A stretch of 64,000 nt of DNA from Capra hircus. Taxonomy: Eukaryota > Chordata > Mammalia > Artiodactyla > Bovidae. The position numbers and the translations under genes are program-made. This document shows positions 22,705 to 35,349 of this stretch, in pieces. Every line of letters starts with the position of its first letter. Positions within the stretch are counted from its first letter, which is position 1. The notes below the pieces were generated by a model that was not told the DNA's origin, searched no databases, and saw only the letters and a list, made by a program, of their open reading frames with translations. The stretch covers positions 134,059,089 to 134,123,088 of the forward strand of contig NC_030808.1 of assembly GCF_001704415.2 (NCBI RefSeq), written 5' to 3'.

Positions 22705-24430
22705 CGGCAATATTTCATTGACTGCAGGAAGAAAAGGGCTCTGGGAGATGGTAGGTGCTCCCCAAACAGAGTACGAGCTGGATGATGGAGACTCCTGCTC
22801 AGACCTCCCCCTTTAAGCCTCCAGAGAAGGGACCCAGGGCCATCCTGCACGGCCCACCCCAGGGTTCTGTCACCTGTCATACTATTTATTCCTCTGCAGT
22901 ACGGAAAATATTGAGGTGGTACCATCCTAACCAGAAATCTCCCATCCCAGAGAAGATCATTAGCCAATCTGGGGACCACACACTGACTCAGTGTCCATGT
23001 GTGCCCAGGACTGTGCTGACCAGTCTCTAGGAAGGTCCATCAGATCCTGCCCATGACCCTCAGCCTCTTCCTGGCTGGGGTCAGCCTGTGGTCCCCCACA
23101 GTCATTCCCCAGCGTAAATGCCTTGTTGGACCACCCTGGAAAACCACAAAGAGTGGAAACAGCACTAGAGAGGGCACAAGAGAGACTCTCTGCTTCTATC
23201 TGTGCCTCTAACCCACTGCACAACCCGAATTCAGCTTCTCGGGGTCTCAGAACTGACTGAGTCAGATGCTGGGAATTAGTGCATTTTCAGGTACCGTGGT
23301 CCAACTGGAGACTAAGCCTCCAAAAGGTTCTAATGGACCAGGAATAGAACAAGAGGACAACAACCTCCCAGGCCAAAATACCCCATTTGTTTGTATTCCA
23401 ACTGGCTGGCTGTCTACCAGACTTCTCATGACGGCACTGCATTCAGACTCAGCGTCATCACTGGTCTGGTAACACCCCAGGATCTTTCTTGTTCCCATTC
23501 ATACACCGTTAGTTTAGCCTCTGTTTCTTTGCTGCAGTGATTTTTCACCAACTATTCACGGAAAGCCCCAAATGCCACAGAGAAGTGAATTTTGCACATT
23601 TATTCCAACTTGGACATTATCTCTCTTCTTGAAAACTATCCAAAGTGGCAAGCAGATGTCTTTCCTCAGTGGGTTATCAAGGAAGAGACAGCAGGAATCC
23701 AGATCACAGGCCCTCAAGGGAGGAAGCTTCTGGAAGCCAGGCAGTCAAGGAGGCTTCCTCAGTCCCAGAAGGCAGGAAACAGGCCAACCTCCCGGAGATT
23801 CAAATGGGAAGGGCAAAAAACAGGATCAGGAAACAAGCGTCAGCAAAGAGATGCTGGCAAGACAGGCAACTGCCCATCTGAGGAGGAGCCCAGATGAGCA
23901 CAATGGCTATTTTCTGCCAGTCAGCACCCTCTCGTCCTACTTTTCATAACTGTCCATGGTCTCTGCTTGCAATTTCACCCACCCTTTAGAGTGCCCCAAC
24001 TTGTACACCTTCAGTTGCCCAAGGGAAAGTGTCATCTACGCCCATCAGTGAACTGCAGCCCCTAGGTATGGTGATCAGTTCAGGGATGAGCATGTGACCT
24101 AGACTGGCATCAACCAGAATGACTCCCAGGACCTGTGCAGGAACTTCCAAGAAGTGAATCTCCCTGTTTGTGTTGTATCGGGACAACGGACCTACTGATG
24201 GTGATGGGAGAACATGCGGCCAACCCAGAGGAAGTGGGGCCGAAAGACAGGCAGACACTGAGTCACGCATCGCCCACTGCACCCAGTCACACCTGAACCA
24301 GCACCACAACATACTTGAACTGCATGGGTAAGGCACGTGTATGTGTGTCTACATGTATTGATTTTGCTTCCTGTCACTCAAAACTGAAATAGTTGGAATG
24401 GATGTACCCATCAGCTCAGGCTGGAGAGAA
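22705..24430. other. Unique non-coding sequence
   Basis: No gene or clear repeat. The plus-strand frames near 23572-23949 overlap in three phases and have no domain. Confidence 0.45.
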
Positions 24431-24434
24431 GAGA

Positions 24435-24600
24435 AAGTACTAGACTAGAGTGTTAGATTAACCTGGTCTCTGATCCCAGCACCGCCACATGTTAGCTGGG
24501 CAAGTCAGAATAAGCCACTGACCTTCGACAAGCCTGTTTCCTCATCTACAAAATGGACATCATAATTCATGGACTGATGTATGTGAAAGCACAGGCTCCT
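24435..24600 (+). mobile_element. MIR SINE relic
   Basis: Sense MIR: CTGGTCTCTGATCCCAGCAC, CACATGTTAGCTGGGCAAGTC, TTTCCTCATCTACAAAATGG. Confidence 0.75.
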
Positions 24601-24604
24601 TGAA

Positions 24605-25365
24605 TATTGGCAGAATCTGTGGCATTTGTGCTTGATGCTGTGGGAGACACTGAAGCACTCTGGACAGAGAATGCACTCTACGGGAAAAGTGCGTTATGGT
24701 CATTATCCTGGACTCTGTACCAGCAGATATACAGAGACAGGGGCACTGGAAGCCCACTGTCTGACAGTGGGGAAGAAGCAGCAAAGCCCACTGGCCCAGG
24801 GTCGGATATGGAGAGCGGAGGCCTCCCCCACATGGACCACACTGCCCAGTGCCGAAAAAGAAGTTACTTGCACCTCCACGGCCTGTTCCCTGTAAAATAA
24901 ATGACCCCTGCCCCTTTTCTCCAGGAAGATGTTGAGAATTAATGATAAGCTCTACAAACTACTTGGTAGCCCCTGCAGAAAGCTGCTATATGGCTATAAG
25001 GGGGTGATTAATTTCTTCTCTTTAAATGTCTCGGTATCATTTGCCAAAACGATGATTTATTATTTAGACAACCTTTATATTTCCAAGGGGCTTTAAAATC
25101 ATTTATACTGGAGAATGAAATAAAAATGATTAGGGCCCTGAAAAACAGGGGTAGTGAGGAAACACAGAAGGAAGTGGGGGTTATTCATCCAGAAGCAGAG
25201 AAGGCAGATGAAGGACACAGCAAGAACTGTCAGTTGTATGGAGAACACCGCCCCCGAGGAGAGGCCTGACTCTTCTCCCTGCATGATGAGGGGGAAAGAC
25301 ACGGGAAGAGAGATGCACTGTACCCCAGCTTCCAGAGGCTAGACATCAAGGTGACAACGGGAAGC
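24605..25365. other. Unique non-coding sequence
   Basis: No gene. An AT-rich part (24960-25130) with GGGGTGATTAATTTC and ATGATTTATTATTTAG could be a conserved element. Confidence 0.4.
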
Positions 25366-25367
25366 TG

Positions 25368-26137
25368 GGGAGGGTGTGGAGAAGGGAACCCTCCTCCACT
25401 GTCGGTGTGAATGGGAGCTGAGGCACCACTATGCAGAACAATGTGGAGGTTTCTCAGAAAATCAAAACCAGAACTACCATATGATGGAGCAACGCTACTC
25501 CTGGGCAAATATCCAAACAAAAATACAAATCAAAAAGATACATGCATCCCCGTGTTTACAGCAGCACTATTCACAATAAGCCAAGACATGGAAGCAACCG
25601 AATTCCCATAGACAGATGAAAAGATAAAGATATGGTACATATAAACAATGGAATACTACTCAGCCATAAAAAAGAATGAAATAATAGCATTTGCAGCAGT
25701 GTGGATGCAATTAGAGATTACCATACTAAGGGAAGCAGGTTAGAAAGAGAAAGACGATTACCATATGATATCACTTGTACGCGGAATCTAAAATATGACA
25801 CAAATGAACCTGTCTGTGAAATGGAAACAGATTCACGGACATAGAAAACAAGCCTGTGGTTGCCAAGGGGATGTGGGTCGCAGCAGGGGTGGAGCTTGCG
25901 GTGCAAGAGACTGGGGTTAGCCAATGTGAGTGTTTATATGGAGAGAGTGGACAAACAACACGGTCCTACTACAAAGCACAGAGCACTATATTCAATATTC
26001 TATGATAAGCCATCATGGAAAATAATATTTTAAAAGAATATATATTATAATATATATAAACCTGAAGCACTTTGCTGAAGAGCAGAAATTAACACAATAT
26101 CGTAAGTCAACTATACTTCAATAAAAAATATTTGAAC
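25368..26137 (+). mobile_element. L1 LINE 3' end (ruminant/artiodactyl type)
   Basis: The end of L1 ORF2 and its 3' UTR: AACTACCATATGATGGAGCA, TGTTTACAGCAGCACTATTC, CAATGGAATACTACTCAGCC, then a 3' tail ending TCAACTATACTTCAATAAAA. Frames are broken and the copy is 5'-truncated. Confidence 0.9.
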
Positions 26138-26139
26138 AA

Positions 26140-26520
26140 TGACAACAGGAAGAACTCCCTAAATATATACTCATTCTAAGCACCACATCTAAAAATGTTT
26201 TCATTGCCTTTTACGATATAACATTATCTGTGGGGAAATACAATATGGAAAGACAATGCAGATACAAAAAGAAAGGCATCTGCAGGGAATGAGAGGACGA
26301 ATAACGGGGGAGTAAACTGAGAGTGAGAAGGCAAATGTAATTCTTCTTTAAGGGAGGAAAAGGTAAAAACAATGAACGCTGTCTCCCATGGGCCAACCCA
26401 CGGGGGAAGGTGGGGAGCAGAAGCTATTCATACATAGAGGAAGCACGGAGGCCTACTGGAGGGTGATGGACTGAGTAAGAACCACCAGCTAGAACTCTTT
26501 TCCTGATGAAAGTTTTCCTA
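26140..26520. other. Unique non-coding sequence
   Basis: No gene or repeat recognised. Confidence 0.4.
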
Positions 26521-26524
26521 AGCC

Positions 26525-26870
26525 ACTAAATCATGCTGTGTCTCGATTTCAGTAAAGCACTTCATGAAATGGTGCATCAGATGGAGAAGCGGAGGCCAAG
26601 ACAAGTACAAATTGGTGGATTCACAGCTGGCAGAATAATAGTACCCAAAGAGGGCCCCCTGGAAGCAGCATCTCCTGTGAGACTTCACAGGCTCCACGCT
26701 CTCTGGCATTTTTATCAACGGCTTGGACGAAACTCTGCAAAGGGACATTCATCCAATTGCTGGGAGACTCAGCCAAAACCAACCAGATAAAATGAACGGT
26801 CCTGCATGCTGAGGTTCAAAACCATCCCATCGGAGCTGGAGCAGATCCGGCCTCACTGGCATGTTAAACT
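26525..26870 (+). mobile_element. Ancient L3/CR1-type LINE relic (reverse transcriptase)
   Basis: The plus strand retains the CR1-type RT order in degraded form: LDFSKA at 26539, then a QMEKR stretch, the IGGF section, a FYQRLG/FINGLDE-like segment near 26706-26730 (normally FINDLD), a lost FADD segment, and an ANQIK-like NKMKFN remnant near 26781. Frameshifts break it. This is one of the oldest recognisable insertions in the window. Confidence 0.6.
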
Positions 26871-27109
26871 GCAGATGAACGGCCAGGCTCCTGGAGCTGA
26901 CTGACGGCAGATCCCCATGCTTCCCACACACCCTCCTTACATGAGGATTCACCCACAGGATGGCCACTGACTGCCCTCTGGTTTTGAAGGTCAGAGGCCT
27001 TGCACGTTAGGGCCCACCACAGGGCCAGTCACCTGCCATGAATGTCATCTCTGAGCCTGGACTGAGTTTCATCTCACACGACAAATTCAAAGTCATTGCT
27101 TGTGTCCTT

Positions 27110-27500
27110 GTGAGTACCGTGTGTAACAGTTGCCTTGGAAATGGAGCAGCTGGTGATGATGATGCTTCATTTTATGCCACAATTCTGCAGGTTGGCTGGG
27201 CTCAGCAGGGTAGTTCTCACTGAGGGTCACTCAAGAGCTGCAGTCTAATGTTGGCAGGGTATACGGTCACCTCTACCAAGCTTAACGCTCAAATGGCTGG
27301 AAGTACACCTGGAATCCCTCCATGCGGCTTCCCCATGTGGCTAGGGCATCTTACAGCATGGCAACTGGGTTCCCAGCATGAGCATCCTAACAGCTAGAGT
27401 TCCCAGACATCCAGGTGGAAGCTGCAAGATGCTGATGACCTAGCTTTGGAAGGTCCATCACTTCGGCCACATTTTATTGGTGTTGCAACTCACTGAGACC
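27110..27500. mobile_element. Old mammalian interspersed repeat, family not assigned
   Basis: Contains ATTCTGCAGGTTGGCTGGGC, GTTCTCACTGAGGGTCACTC, CATGTGGCTAGGGCATC and CATCACTTCGGCCACATTTTA. These words recur in a common old mammalian repeat whose family I cannot name with certainty. Confidence 0.5.
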
Positions 27501-27504
27501 AGCC

Positions 27505-28440
27505 CAAACTCCAGGGAAGGGGAATTTGATTCTGTGCTGGTGCAGTCCCACTGCCAAAGAGCATGTGGGATGGAAGATGTTGTTGTAGCCCTCTCTGAAC
27601 AACATAATCACCTACAGCTTTTAACAACATGGAGCACTGCGATGAGAATGATTCCAACTGGCAAAAGGATCCAGGGCTCTCAGGTCACACGGTTGGAACT
27701 CCAGACCTAGTGCCTTTCAGCCCCAGCATATTCAGCATCTGGGCTCAACCTCCCAGTCTCCTTCCAGAAACCCACTTGCCTCCCAGTACTTGACCCCCGA
27801 TTGGCCCTTCTCCACTGTCATCCCCAGCCAGCTACGCCATGTTGGCAGGAATTACTCCCCTCCCTATGCTGGGCACACAAGGAACCAACCATCACTCAGC
27901 CAACCGCAACATCCCAGGATTACAAAACAAAAAACAAGAAAAGAAAAATAAAAAAGTATTGTCCTTTTAGCAAACAGTCAAAGAAAACTTTTAGAGAAAT
28001 CAAATTTGTTTTTGGTAATTCTGTGACTTTGCAAGCAGAAGCATTCAGTGGTTTATCAAGCCCCCTGTATTTGCTTGTATTTGCTCTGAAGATCAGTGTA
28101 TCTCCCTTGGAGAAAGCTGATGCGGGGGAGGGTGGGTGGCAGGCCTGCACAGCTGTGCTAATGGATCATGTTTTACACCCTCTCTGCCATGGCTTCCCAT
28201 GTTCCTGCCTGTTTGTCTCTCTGCTGAGCCAGGCATCTGTCTGTGACAGCACAGCCTGTAGCCACAAAACCTGATGCTATTCCCAACTTCTGACTTCAGG
28301 CAATAAAATGTCTTTGGATTTACAATTTCCTGCGAGGGCCTCAGTTTGGGTCTTCCCATGGTTGGTGGTCAATGGGACACTTATTAGCTTTTAGAATATT
28401 CATCAGATTCCTTATTGTCAATGGCCTCAGGGTAATAGGA
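27505..28440. other. Unique non-coding sequence
   Basis: No exon supported. The 157-aa plus-strand frame at 27801-28274 has no domain. Confidence 0.4.
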
Positions 28441-28458
28441 GAAAGAATCCTACCTGCA

Positions 28459-28476
28459 GGGGCGGGTGGGAGGGGG
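28459..28476 (+). other. G-quadruplex-type G tract
   Basis: Four G runs (4, 3, 3 and 5 G) separated by single-base loops (C, T, A). It lies on the non-template strand relative to the plus direction, so the EPHB1 transcript would carry the C-rich complement. Confidence 0.7.
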
Positions 28477-28489
28477 AGCGGCCAGAAGT

Positions 28490-28600
28490 GGCTCTGGTGT
28501 TACCTTAGCCAAGTTGGGCCTTAGTTTCTCTATCTATAAAATGAAAAGGAAGATGCTTAGCCTTTGGGGTTACCTGTCACAGAGCCTGTAGGAAGACAGA
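28490..28600 (+). mobile_element. MIR SINE relic
   Basis: Sense MIR core: CTTAGCCAAGTTGGGCC and TAGTTTCTCTATCTATAAAA. Confidence 0.6.
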
Positions 28601-28604
28601 CACT

Positions 28605-30495
28605 CAACAGGCAAGCCCTCTCTTCCCCAAGACCTCAGAGCTCTATTTTAAAGAACCTGTGTGGCCTGAATCAGTAGGAATTCTGGCAGATACTGGGGAT
28701 TGGCAATGGGGGCTAGAAATTCTGAACATCTGAGAGGACCAAAATGCCACTAACTCCGAGCCCCTTTGCCCTCTCTCCCTTTTTCCTCTGTCCTCACTTT
28801 CTGCTTCCCCAGGGTTCTGCAAGGTGTTTCTGCCCAGAAGGGGCCCAGTGAAGCAGGAGAAGCTTATCCTCAGCCACACCCATCTCCTCCTCTTCCTCGC
28901 TCCTTTCCTCCTCCTTACCACTTCCTTCCCTCCCACACTCCATAATCCAGAGTCTGACCCACCTTTAGTCCTGGAAGACCTGCCTCCCACCATCCCAGGG
29001 CACTCATCTGTCAGCCGGGGCAGCCCCATCTGGGAAGAACCCACCCAAAGCGGGCAGCTTTGAATAGAGGCGCAGGCTCTGCTCAGGGCTCCCTTATGCC
29101 CTCAGCAGGAATGGCCTGGTCTCCCTGGGACACCTTGCTCCTTCCAATCCCCAAGTCCAGGGTGACCTCCTGCTCCCGTTCGATTCTCCCTTGTACAAGC
29201 TCCATCCCACTCCTTTCATTAAGCCCACTGCTCACAGAAGACATCTCTCATCTGGGAGAGCTTCCTCTGCAGTTGTATTCTGGAAGCTTCTCTCTGAATT
29301 TACTTCCTCCATCAAGGAGGCAGGTGAGTCATTTGCATCAGTTCATCATTTCTCCTGAGAGACTTAATGACTTTTAAGCAAAAACAATTAACTGAGAGGC
29401 CACAGACCCAGGCCTTTCAACCCAGTGCTGGGTGCTCAGGGGTACGGGGAATTGGGAAGCTCGTTGGTCCCACTGGAGGGCAAGGGATGGCCCAGTGGCC
29501 CCCATCAAGGGCACTTCTGTTTCCTCCCTAGCTGGATGGGAGGCCGGAGTGCAGGTCTTGCTGAGTCTGGCCCCGAGGTGGACAGTCTAGCTGCCTTTTT
29601 GCCAAGTCAACCTCCCACACAGCTCACTAATCCCCATACACTCTGCCAGCAATTCTGAGAAGGACACAAATCTCTTCCAAGGTGATTGAAAACAATCTTT
29701 TTTATTTTTTTCTTTTTTTTGAAAACAGCAAAATCTGCTATGTAGAAACAGAGGGTCCCTGATGTAACTAATCTGTCATCTTTGCAAAATGAGGCAAAAT
29801 TAAAAAAGGAACATGCTTTGGTGAAGGGTGGCTCACTAGAGCAAGGTGGGGAGAAGGTGGAAAGGTTCTGTTCACACACGCTATGGAATATCTTACAATT
29901 TTAAATAAGAATCACAGGTGTTCCTGAAGTGTCAGGGCCAGGTTCTGACTTTAGGGGGCAAATTCTTTTGCAAAAGGAATGAGAAAGGGAAACATGTACG
30001 GTGGCTACTGCCCCCACCCCACCAGCCTGCACACACCATCAGCCTGACATCTCAGCTCACCTGCAGCCAGGTGGGAGTGAAGGATGACCAGTATCAAAGG
30101 TGAGAGACACCAGTAGTCTGGCAAGTCTAGGCTAGGAGGGTGTCTGTGGAGTTTGCCCATCTCTGGGGACAGCCCTGAAGTCTCCTGTGTGGGGAGATGG
30201 CTGGTGGGGACCAGGAGTTGTGTGGCCAGGAGACTGTGTTCCAGGCAGGACGGGAGTCGGGGGGGAAGGGTGTATGTCTGCCAGCAGATGCAATCCTTTA
30301 CACAGGGACCTAAGTACCCAGCAAAGCATGAAGATCCCCCCAGCTTCCACACCAGTTCCCAAACTGGTAACACGCTGTTAGCCCTGCCTGTCCCATCTTA
30401 ACACTGGCTTTACCTGTCCACTTACTCTATGTTCTCCTGGAGATGATGCCTTGGAGGGGGCTGCTCTATTCTTAGCTTGTGGCCCCCAGTTTCTG
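28605..30495. other. Unique non-coding sequence
   Basis: Pyrimidine-rich 28740-29000, a T-rich run at 29697-29722, no gene. Several overlapping frames are chance. Confidence 0.4.
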
Positions 30496-30499
30496 ACTG

Positions 30500-30668
30500 C
30501 CAGAGATGCGGGTTCAATCCCTGGGTTGGGAAGATCCCTTGGAGAAGGAGATGGCAACCCACTCCAATATTCTTGCTGGGAAAATCCCATGGACAGAGGA
30601 GCCTGGTGGACTATATATGGTCCATGGGGTCACAAAGAGTCGGACACGACTGAGCAACTAAGCACACA
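30500..30668 (+). mobile_element. Bov-tA SINE, 5'-truncated
   Basis: Sense copy from CAGAGATGCGGGTTCAATCC to CTGAGCAACTAAGCACACACA. A small local TATA insertion lies in the core near 30613. Confidence 0.9.
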
Positions 30669-30674
30669 CACAGC

Positions 30675-32280
30675 CTACCCCCTTGCCTCCAACTGTCCCA
30701 AACACAGGGAGAAAAGGGACACTCAGAAAGGCTGGACCCCAGCGACAGGACAAATGGCGCCAGCTGCCCCCAGCCCCCAGCTCCACCATCCCTGCCCCAG
30801 CCTCGTTCTCATAAAGAGAAGCACTGTTTCTATCTACATTAGAACTTCTCCTGCCCAAGAATCCTTAGAGAAAGAGACAGATGTCCACCCTGGAACTCTC
30901 ACAGGGCTTGCCCTCATTGCCTCTGGTTTGGGAATGCCTGCCTCCTTCTGAATTTAGTCTTCTTGGGCTATACAATCCAGCCTTCAAGTATTCTAGGTTT
31001 TTTAATTTCACATTTTATCTTGTCCACTTGGGCATTTATGGTTTTTTCACAGTAATTGTTATCACTATCTTTTATCTTTACTTAAACTTTTTTCACTTGC
31101 ACTAATTCTTTCTGGCAATTAGTTCCCAGGTTTTACCATTTTACTATCATTTTAAAATTTCCATATCTTCTTAATTCTAATACTTTTTCTTCATTTTAAA
31201 AATCAGTCCTTCCGCTGAAGGCTTATCTGATCTCTCTGCTCCTATTTCCCAGCCGCGGGAGCAGCCAGCCGGCGCAGACATTTAGAGGTGGGCAGGCGGG
31301 AGTGCCAGGAGAAGAGGACACAGTGGGCGGGGCAGGGGGGCACACTGCAGATGGTCAGACGCACATAAATAAATGAAAAGCAACTACTGAGAAGTGCTGG
31401 TGAAGAAGCGCTTGGGCCCTGGTCTCCTGTCTCTAAGTGGAATCACCTGGGTTACTTTTGGCCTGTGATCAGAGAGCTCAGCCCCCATGATCTGAAAAGT
31501 TACCCCTGAGCATCTCCTCTTCCACTGCATCAAGGCAGCCAGTTGCCAGTCTAAGGGGAGGCTCGCTGGAAGGATGGAGGGAAGGAAGGGAAGGAACGGG
31601 GAGGGACAAGGAAAGGGAGGGAGGAGTATTCTGAGCCCTCCTGGTGGATAAGCCTCCCCCGAACAGGGAGGCGTTGCCGCTGTCCCCAGACTGCAGAAAG
31701 GCCATGGTACAGCGGCAGGCACATGGCCACCTGCTCTCTACATCCGAGCCCTCTTCCCAGATGGATGCTCACTCCATTTCCCAGGTCCTGTCCAGCTGGA
31801 ACCACGAGAGGAGAGGCAGTGAGGTGTCACCTCCAGGCTGGGAAGGTAAGACCGGGTGGACTCCTCCTCCACCAGCACCAGTCCCCCCACTGGCCTCCGG
31901 GGACAGTGATGCGAGGAGGAAACACACATTTATCTCGTCAGCTAACAGGTTTGGAGTCAGCTGTTATGGCAATTAGCGGACACCGGCCAAATCAGACACT
32001 GTCACCGGAGGCGTCCATCTGTCCTCGAGCTGTCCCCACCCCGGTGAGGCTCAGAGCAGGAGGTGGGGAAGGCAAGGCCGGGCTGGAGATGGAGGTGAGA
32101 GTGTCTGTTACACAGAAACCCCCATTAGGGCAGAGAGGACAGAACGGGGCTGCAGGAGCTCGGGGCAAGGCAGCCGCCTTGCCCACAAGCAGGAGGGTCT
32201 GAGCCGCTGCGGGAGGCACGATATGGGTTTAGCTTCTCCAGGCAGAACCCCCAGGCTGCAGCCTTGAAGGAGGAAGGGAA
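30675..32280. other. Unique non-coding sequence
   Basis: AT-rich 30960-31200, a purine-rich GGAA tract at 31565-31626, and moderately GC-rich 31640-32220. No exon supported. Overlapping frames on both strands are chance. Confidence 0.4.
31565..31626. repeat. Purine-rich (GGAA/GGGA)n tract
   Basis: Near-pure purine stretch of GGAAGG/GGGAGG words, prone to length change and triplex or G4 structure. Confidence 0.75.
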
Positions 32281-32284
32281 AGAA

Positions 32285-32430
32285 GGACGCATCTACTGAG
32301 CACCCACTACTCACCCAGCACTGCACCAGGCACTGGACATGCGTCATCTCACTCCCTACTGAAGCTCCTACAAGGGGGTCTTACTCATTCCCATTTTACA
32401 GAGGAGTTGACTGTCCAAGGCTTTCTGGGA
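32285..32430 (-). mobile_element. MIR SINE relic
   Basis: Antisense MIR: CATCTACTGAGCACCCACTA, CACTGCACCAGGCACTGG, CATTCCCATTTTACAGAGG. Confidence 0.6.
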
Positions 32431-32516
32431 CAGAGCATGTTATGTGCAGCAGCTCCAATTCCTACTCAATAACCTCTTTCTGCTTAGAGGGCAGGAGGTT
32501 GGACCCCATCAACTCC
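32429..32516. repeat. Local duplication, copy A
   Basis: Pairs with 33615-33709 in direct orientation, about 1.2 kb away. A 27-base identical core runs from GCTCCAATTCC to AACCTCTT, with few mismatches outside it and one 6-9 base indel. Confidence 0.8.
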
Positions 32517-32519
32517 AAA

Positions 32520-33610
32520 TGAAGACAGGGATGCAGTCTTTGAGACCACCCAGCACACACCACTGCACCTCCCTCCGGGCGGGTGCAGAGCACCGAGGCT
32601 CAGATAGGAGGACCCAGCCCCAGCCCTCAACGTCCAGGAAAAGGAGGGACACACACCCAAGGGAAAACCCCAATTTACCATGGAAATGGTAAGGCAGAGG
32701 TGTGTTTCTGCATCCCCACCTTGCATTCACCGTGTTCAGTTCGGAGCTCACCTCTGCCCCTCTCCTGTTTGGTACCCCACATACAGACCCGTTTATATCC
32801 TGCTCAGACAGCCCTCTCTGTGCCAATGCTGGCCCCTAAGCGTCCTTTGGTGTCTGAAGATTAAATGCACCCCACCTCCTACTCCACCCTGTTTCCAGCC
32901 AGGCTACCTGTTCTCTTCTGCTCCTCGGCCCTCTGCTCAGCCCCCTATTTGCCCTAAAACACAGTCGTGTGAGAGGAGAGGCCAGATGGGTGGAAGACTC
33001 CTGGGGGACCATATCACTGTCCTCAGTCTCAAGGATCCACCACGGTCAGGTCACACATCAGAAGCCAAGACATCCCCCACACCTTCTGCTCCTGCCTGTC
33101 AGGCTCTTAGGGTGCCAAGGACTTCTCACCTCATTACTCCAGAGTTGAACATAAGTTTCTCACCTATGGAGTGATGTTCAAAGAAAAATAAAATCTACCA
33201 CAATGGTTTGGGAATCATCCAGAAATGTGAGATGGTCATCTGGGGGTACATCCTGTGCCTGGTTATGCCTTTCCTTTCCACATCCTTCCTCCCCATGTGG
33301 CCCTTGGCAGAGTCAGAAGCACAGACAGCCCCACAAGCTCAGGTGAGCCAGGAATGGGGCAGAGAGGGACACTTGAGGGACACCTGCTTGAGGAGGAGAT
33401 GGGTGGGAGCTCAGCCCTGGGGGGAGAGGTATCTGTGAACCAGGCTAGATGTGAAGGCAAGCCCCTGCCTGTCACCCCGCCCTCCCATCCTCTGCTAGGT
33501 GGTGGGGTCTTAGACTTGGTCCCCACTATAGGGATGACCACTTGGCCCCCAGAATCAACTGCACCCTCTGTTATGGTAGAGGTGGCTTGCATCTCCAGAG
33601 TGTGGGCCAG
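32520..33610. other. Unique non-coding sequence between duplicated segments
   Basis: No gene. Frames on both strands (for example 32680-33174 plus) lack domains. Confidence 0.4.
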
Positions 33611-33614
33611 TTCT

Positions 33615-33709
33615 GGACAGAGCATCTCATGTGCAGCGGCTCCAATTCCTACTCAATAACCTCTTACTGGAGACCTCAGAGGGCAGGAGGGTGGACCCCA
33701 TCAACCCCA
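33615..33709. repeat. Local duplication, copy B
   Basis: Second copy of the segment at 32429-32516. It retains extra bases (GAGACCTC region) that copy A lacks. Either an old tandem duplication or two fragments of one unknown repeat. Confidence 0.8.
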
Positions 33710-33714
33710 TTAGA

Positions 33715-34675
33715 CGGGCTAAGGTGACTTTCCGAGGTTATAGCAGCCAGTCCCCTGCCTCGAGTACCACACCTCTGCTGTTGAAGCACACCTTCAGTGT
33801 GAGGCCAAGGAGGGGCCCTGTGTGGACCCTCCACCATGACAGGGAAACGAGTGCCACCCAGTACAACTAGAACCCACCACACACATCCACCTCCAGCTCC
33901 AGTGCTCTTTCTAGCTGAGCCAAGAGCCACACTGGCCATAAGTCCAAGAAGAGAGCATCAGGGCATCCAGCCTTTAAGGGATGAAAGTACTGTGCAAACT
34001 CCAGAGCAGCCGGATGGACATTCCACACTGAGGACAGCAAGTGCAGGAGCGTGCTCTCCAGCACCCCCAGTTCCCGGGCCAAAGAGAGAGAGGGCGAGGC
34101 AGACTGAGACCCTCAAACTTCACTTTAAAACTTTTTTATTTACAGAAATAGGCAGCCAGCCCACAGGCTAGAGTTTGAAGATTTGATTTTTTTTTAATTG
34201 CATTAAAATATTTATCTTGGTTCCTGAGTTTTCGGTGCCCCTTTAAATTTTGCATGCCTCCTCTGATCCTAGCCCCAGTACTGTGCTTCCCTACGCCTAC
34301 AAACACGAATCCTGGTCTAGCAAGAAGAAATCCTGGAGACAGGATGGGAAAGGGAACAGTGAGCCACAGGCTCTCTCCTTACTTCCCTGGGCTGTGGGAT
34401 CTTCACCCTGATGTGCTCACTGGGGGTCAGTGACACGGGAAGTCCTGCAGCTGTGATTCCTGGTCGTGATGTCAGCTACTTAACCTCGCCCCAGCACACA
34501 CACCTGTGTATCAACTTTCCAGAGACAACTGGAGCCGACAGGACAGAACCACACACCAGGAATGTAAGGTCCATACAAGGTCTTAGTGGGCAGCGTAAAG
34601 ACTTAGGGATCAGCTTGCTGGAGGAGGTGGCCTGGAGGTCTGCACTAAACAAAAAGAGACATTCTGAAGAAGTGA
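33715..34675. other. Unique non-coding sequence
   Basis: No gene. An AT-rich part near 34120-34230 may be an unassigned old repeat. Confidence 0.4.
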
Positions 34676-34679
34676 CAAT

Positions 34680-34845
34680 CCTAACAGCTAAGCAGGTTAC
34701 CTCATTTATCTTTCGGCATAATCTGAAGAGGTAAGGGGTGCCATCCCCACTTACCAGATGAGCACACCGGGCTTAGCGAGGTAAGTAGCCCAGGGCCAGA
34801 GATGGAACTCCAATTCAGGCTTGGGTGACTACAGCATTCTCCTAA
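34680..34845 (-). mobile_element. MIR SINE relic
   Basis: Antisense MIR: ATCCCCACTTACCAGATGAGC, CGAGGTAAGTAGCCCAGGGC, AACTCCAATTCAGGCTTGGG. Confidence 0.6.
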
Positions 34846-35349
34846 AGTGCTCCAGAAAACAAAGCAAAATAATTCCATCTGTTAAGGAAGCAATTTGGGG
34901 GAAAAAAAAAAAAAAACTTAAAGACAAGAGATCAAGGACCAGGTGCAGAAGGTACGGTGGCTCCATCACTTACCTGTTACTGAATTGTGCTGAGTCTCAA
35001 CTCCCAACCGCCCCTACCCCTCAAAATATATGTGCTGATAAATAAACATGGTAAAATACTCAACAACTGTTGAAACTGGGTGGTCAGCTATGGATGTTCA
35101 CTGCACTATGATTTTTCTTTACTTTCAGAAATATTCATAATAAATTGGGGAAAAAATAAAATGTCCACAGGTCAAAACTGATATATGACCCCATCAAAAA
35201 AAGTCCCTGGCATGAAAATAGCTGAATTAAAAATAGCTACATCAGACAGCTGCAGCAACCCTCTCGCGGCATTGTGAGAATATCAATTGGTTCAGCCTTT
35301 TTGGAGGGTAACTTGCAACATCCATCAAACTTTTAAACAAGACACATTT

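Noticed and set aside
25368..26137. Possible processed pseudogene because of its polyA-like end
   Set aside because: Sequence order matches the L1 ORF2 tail and 3' UTR, not a cellular mRNA.
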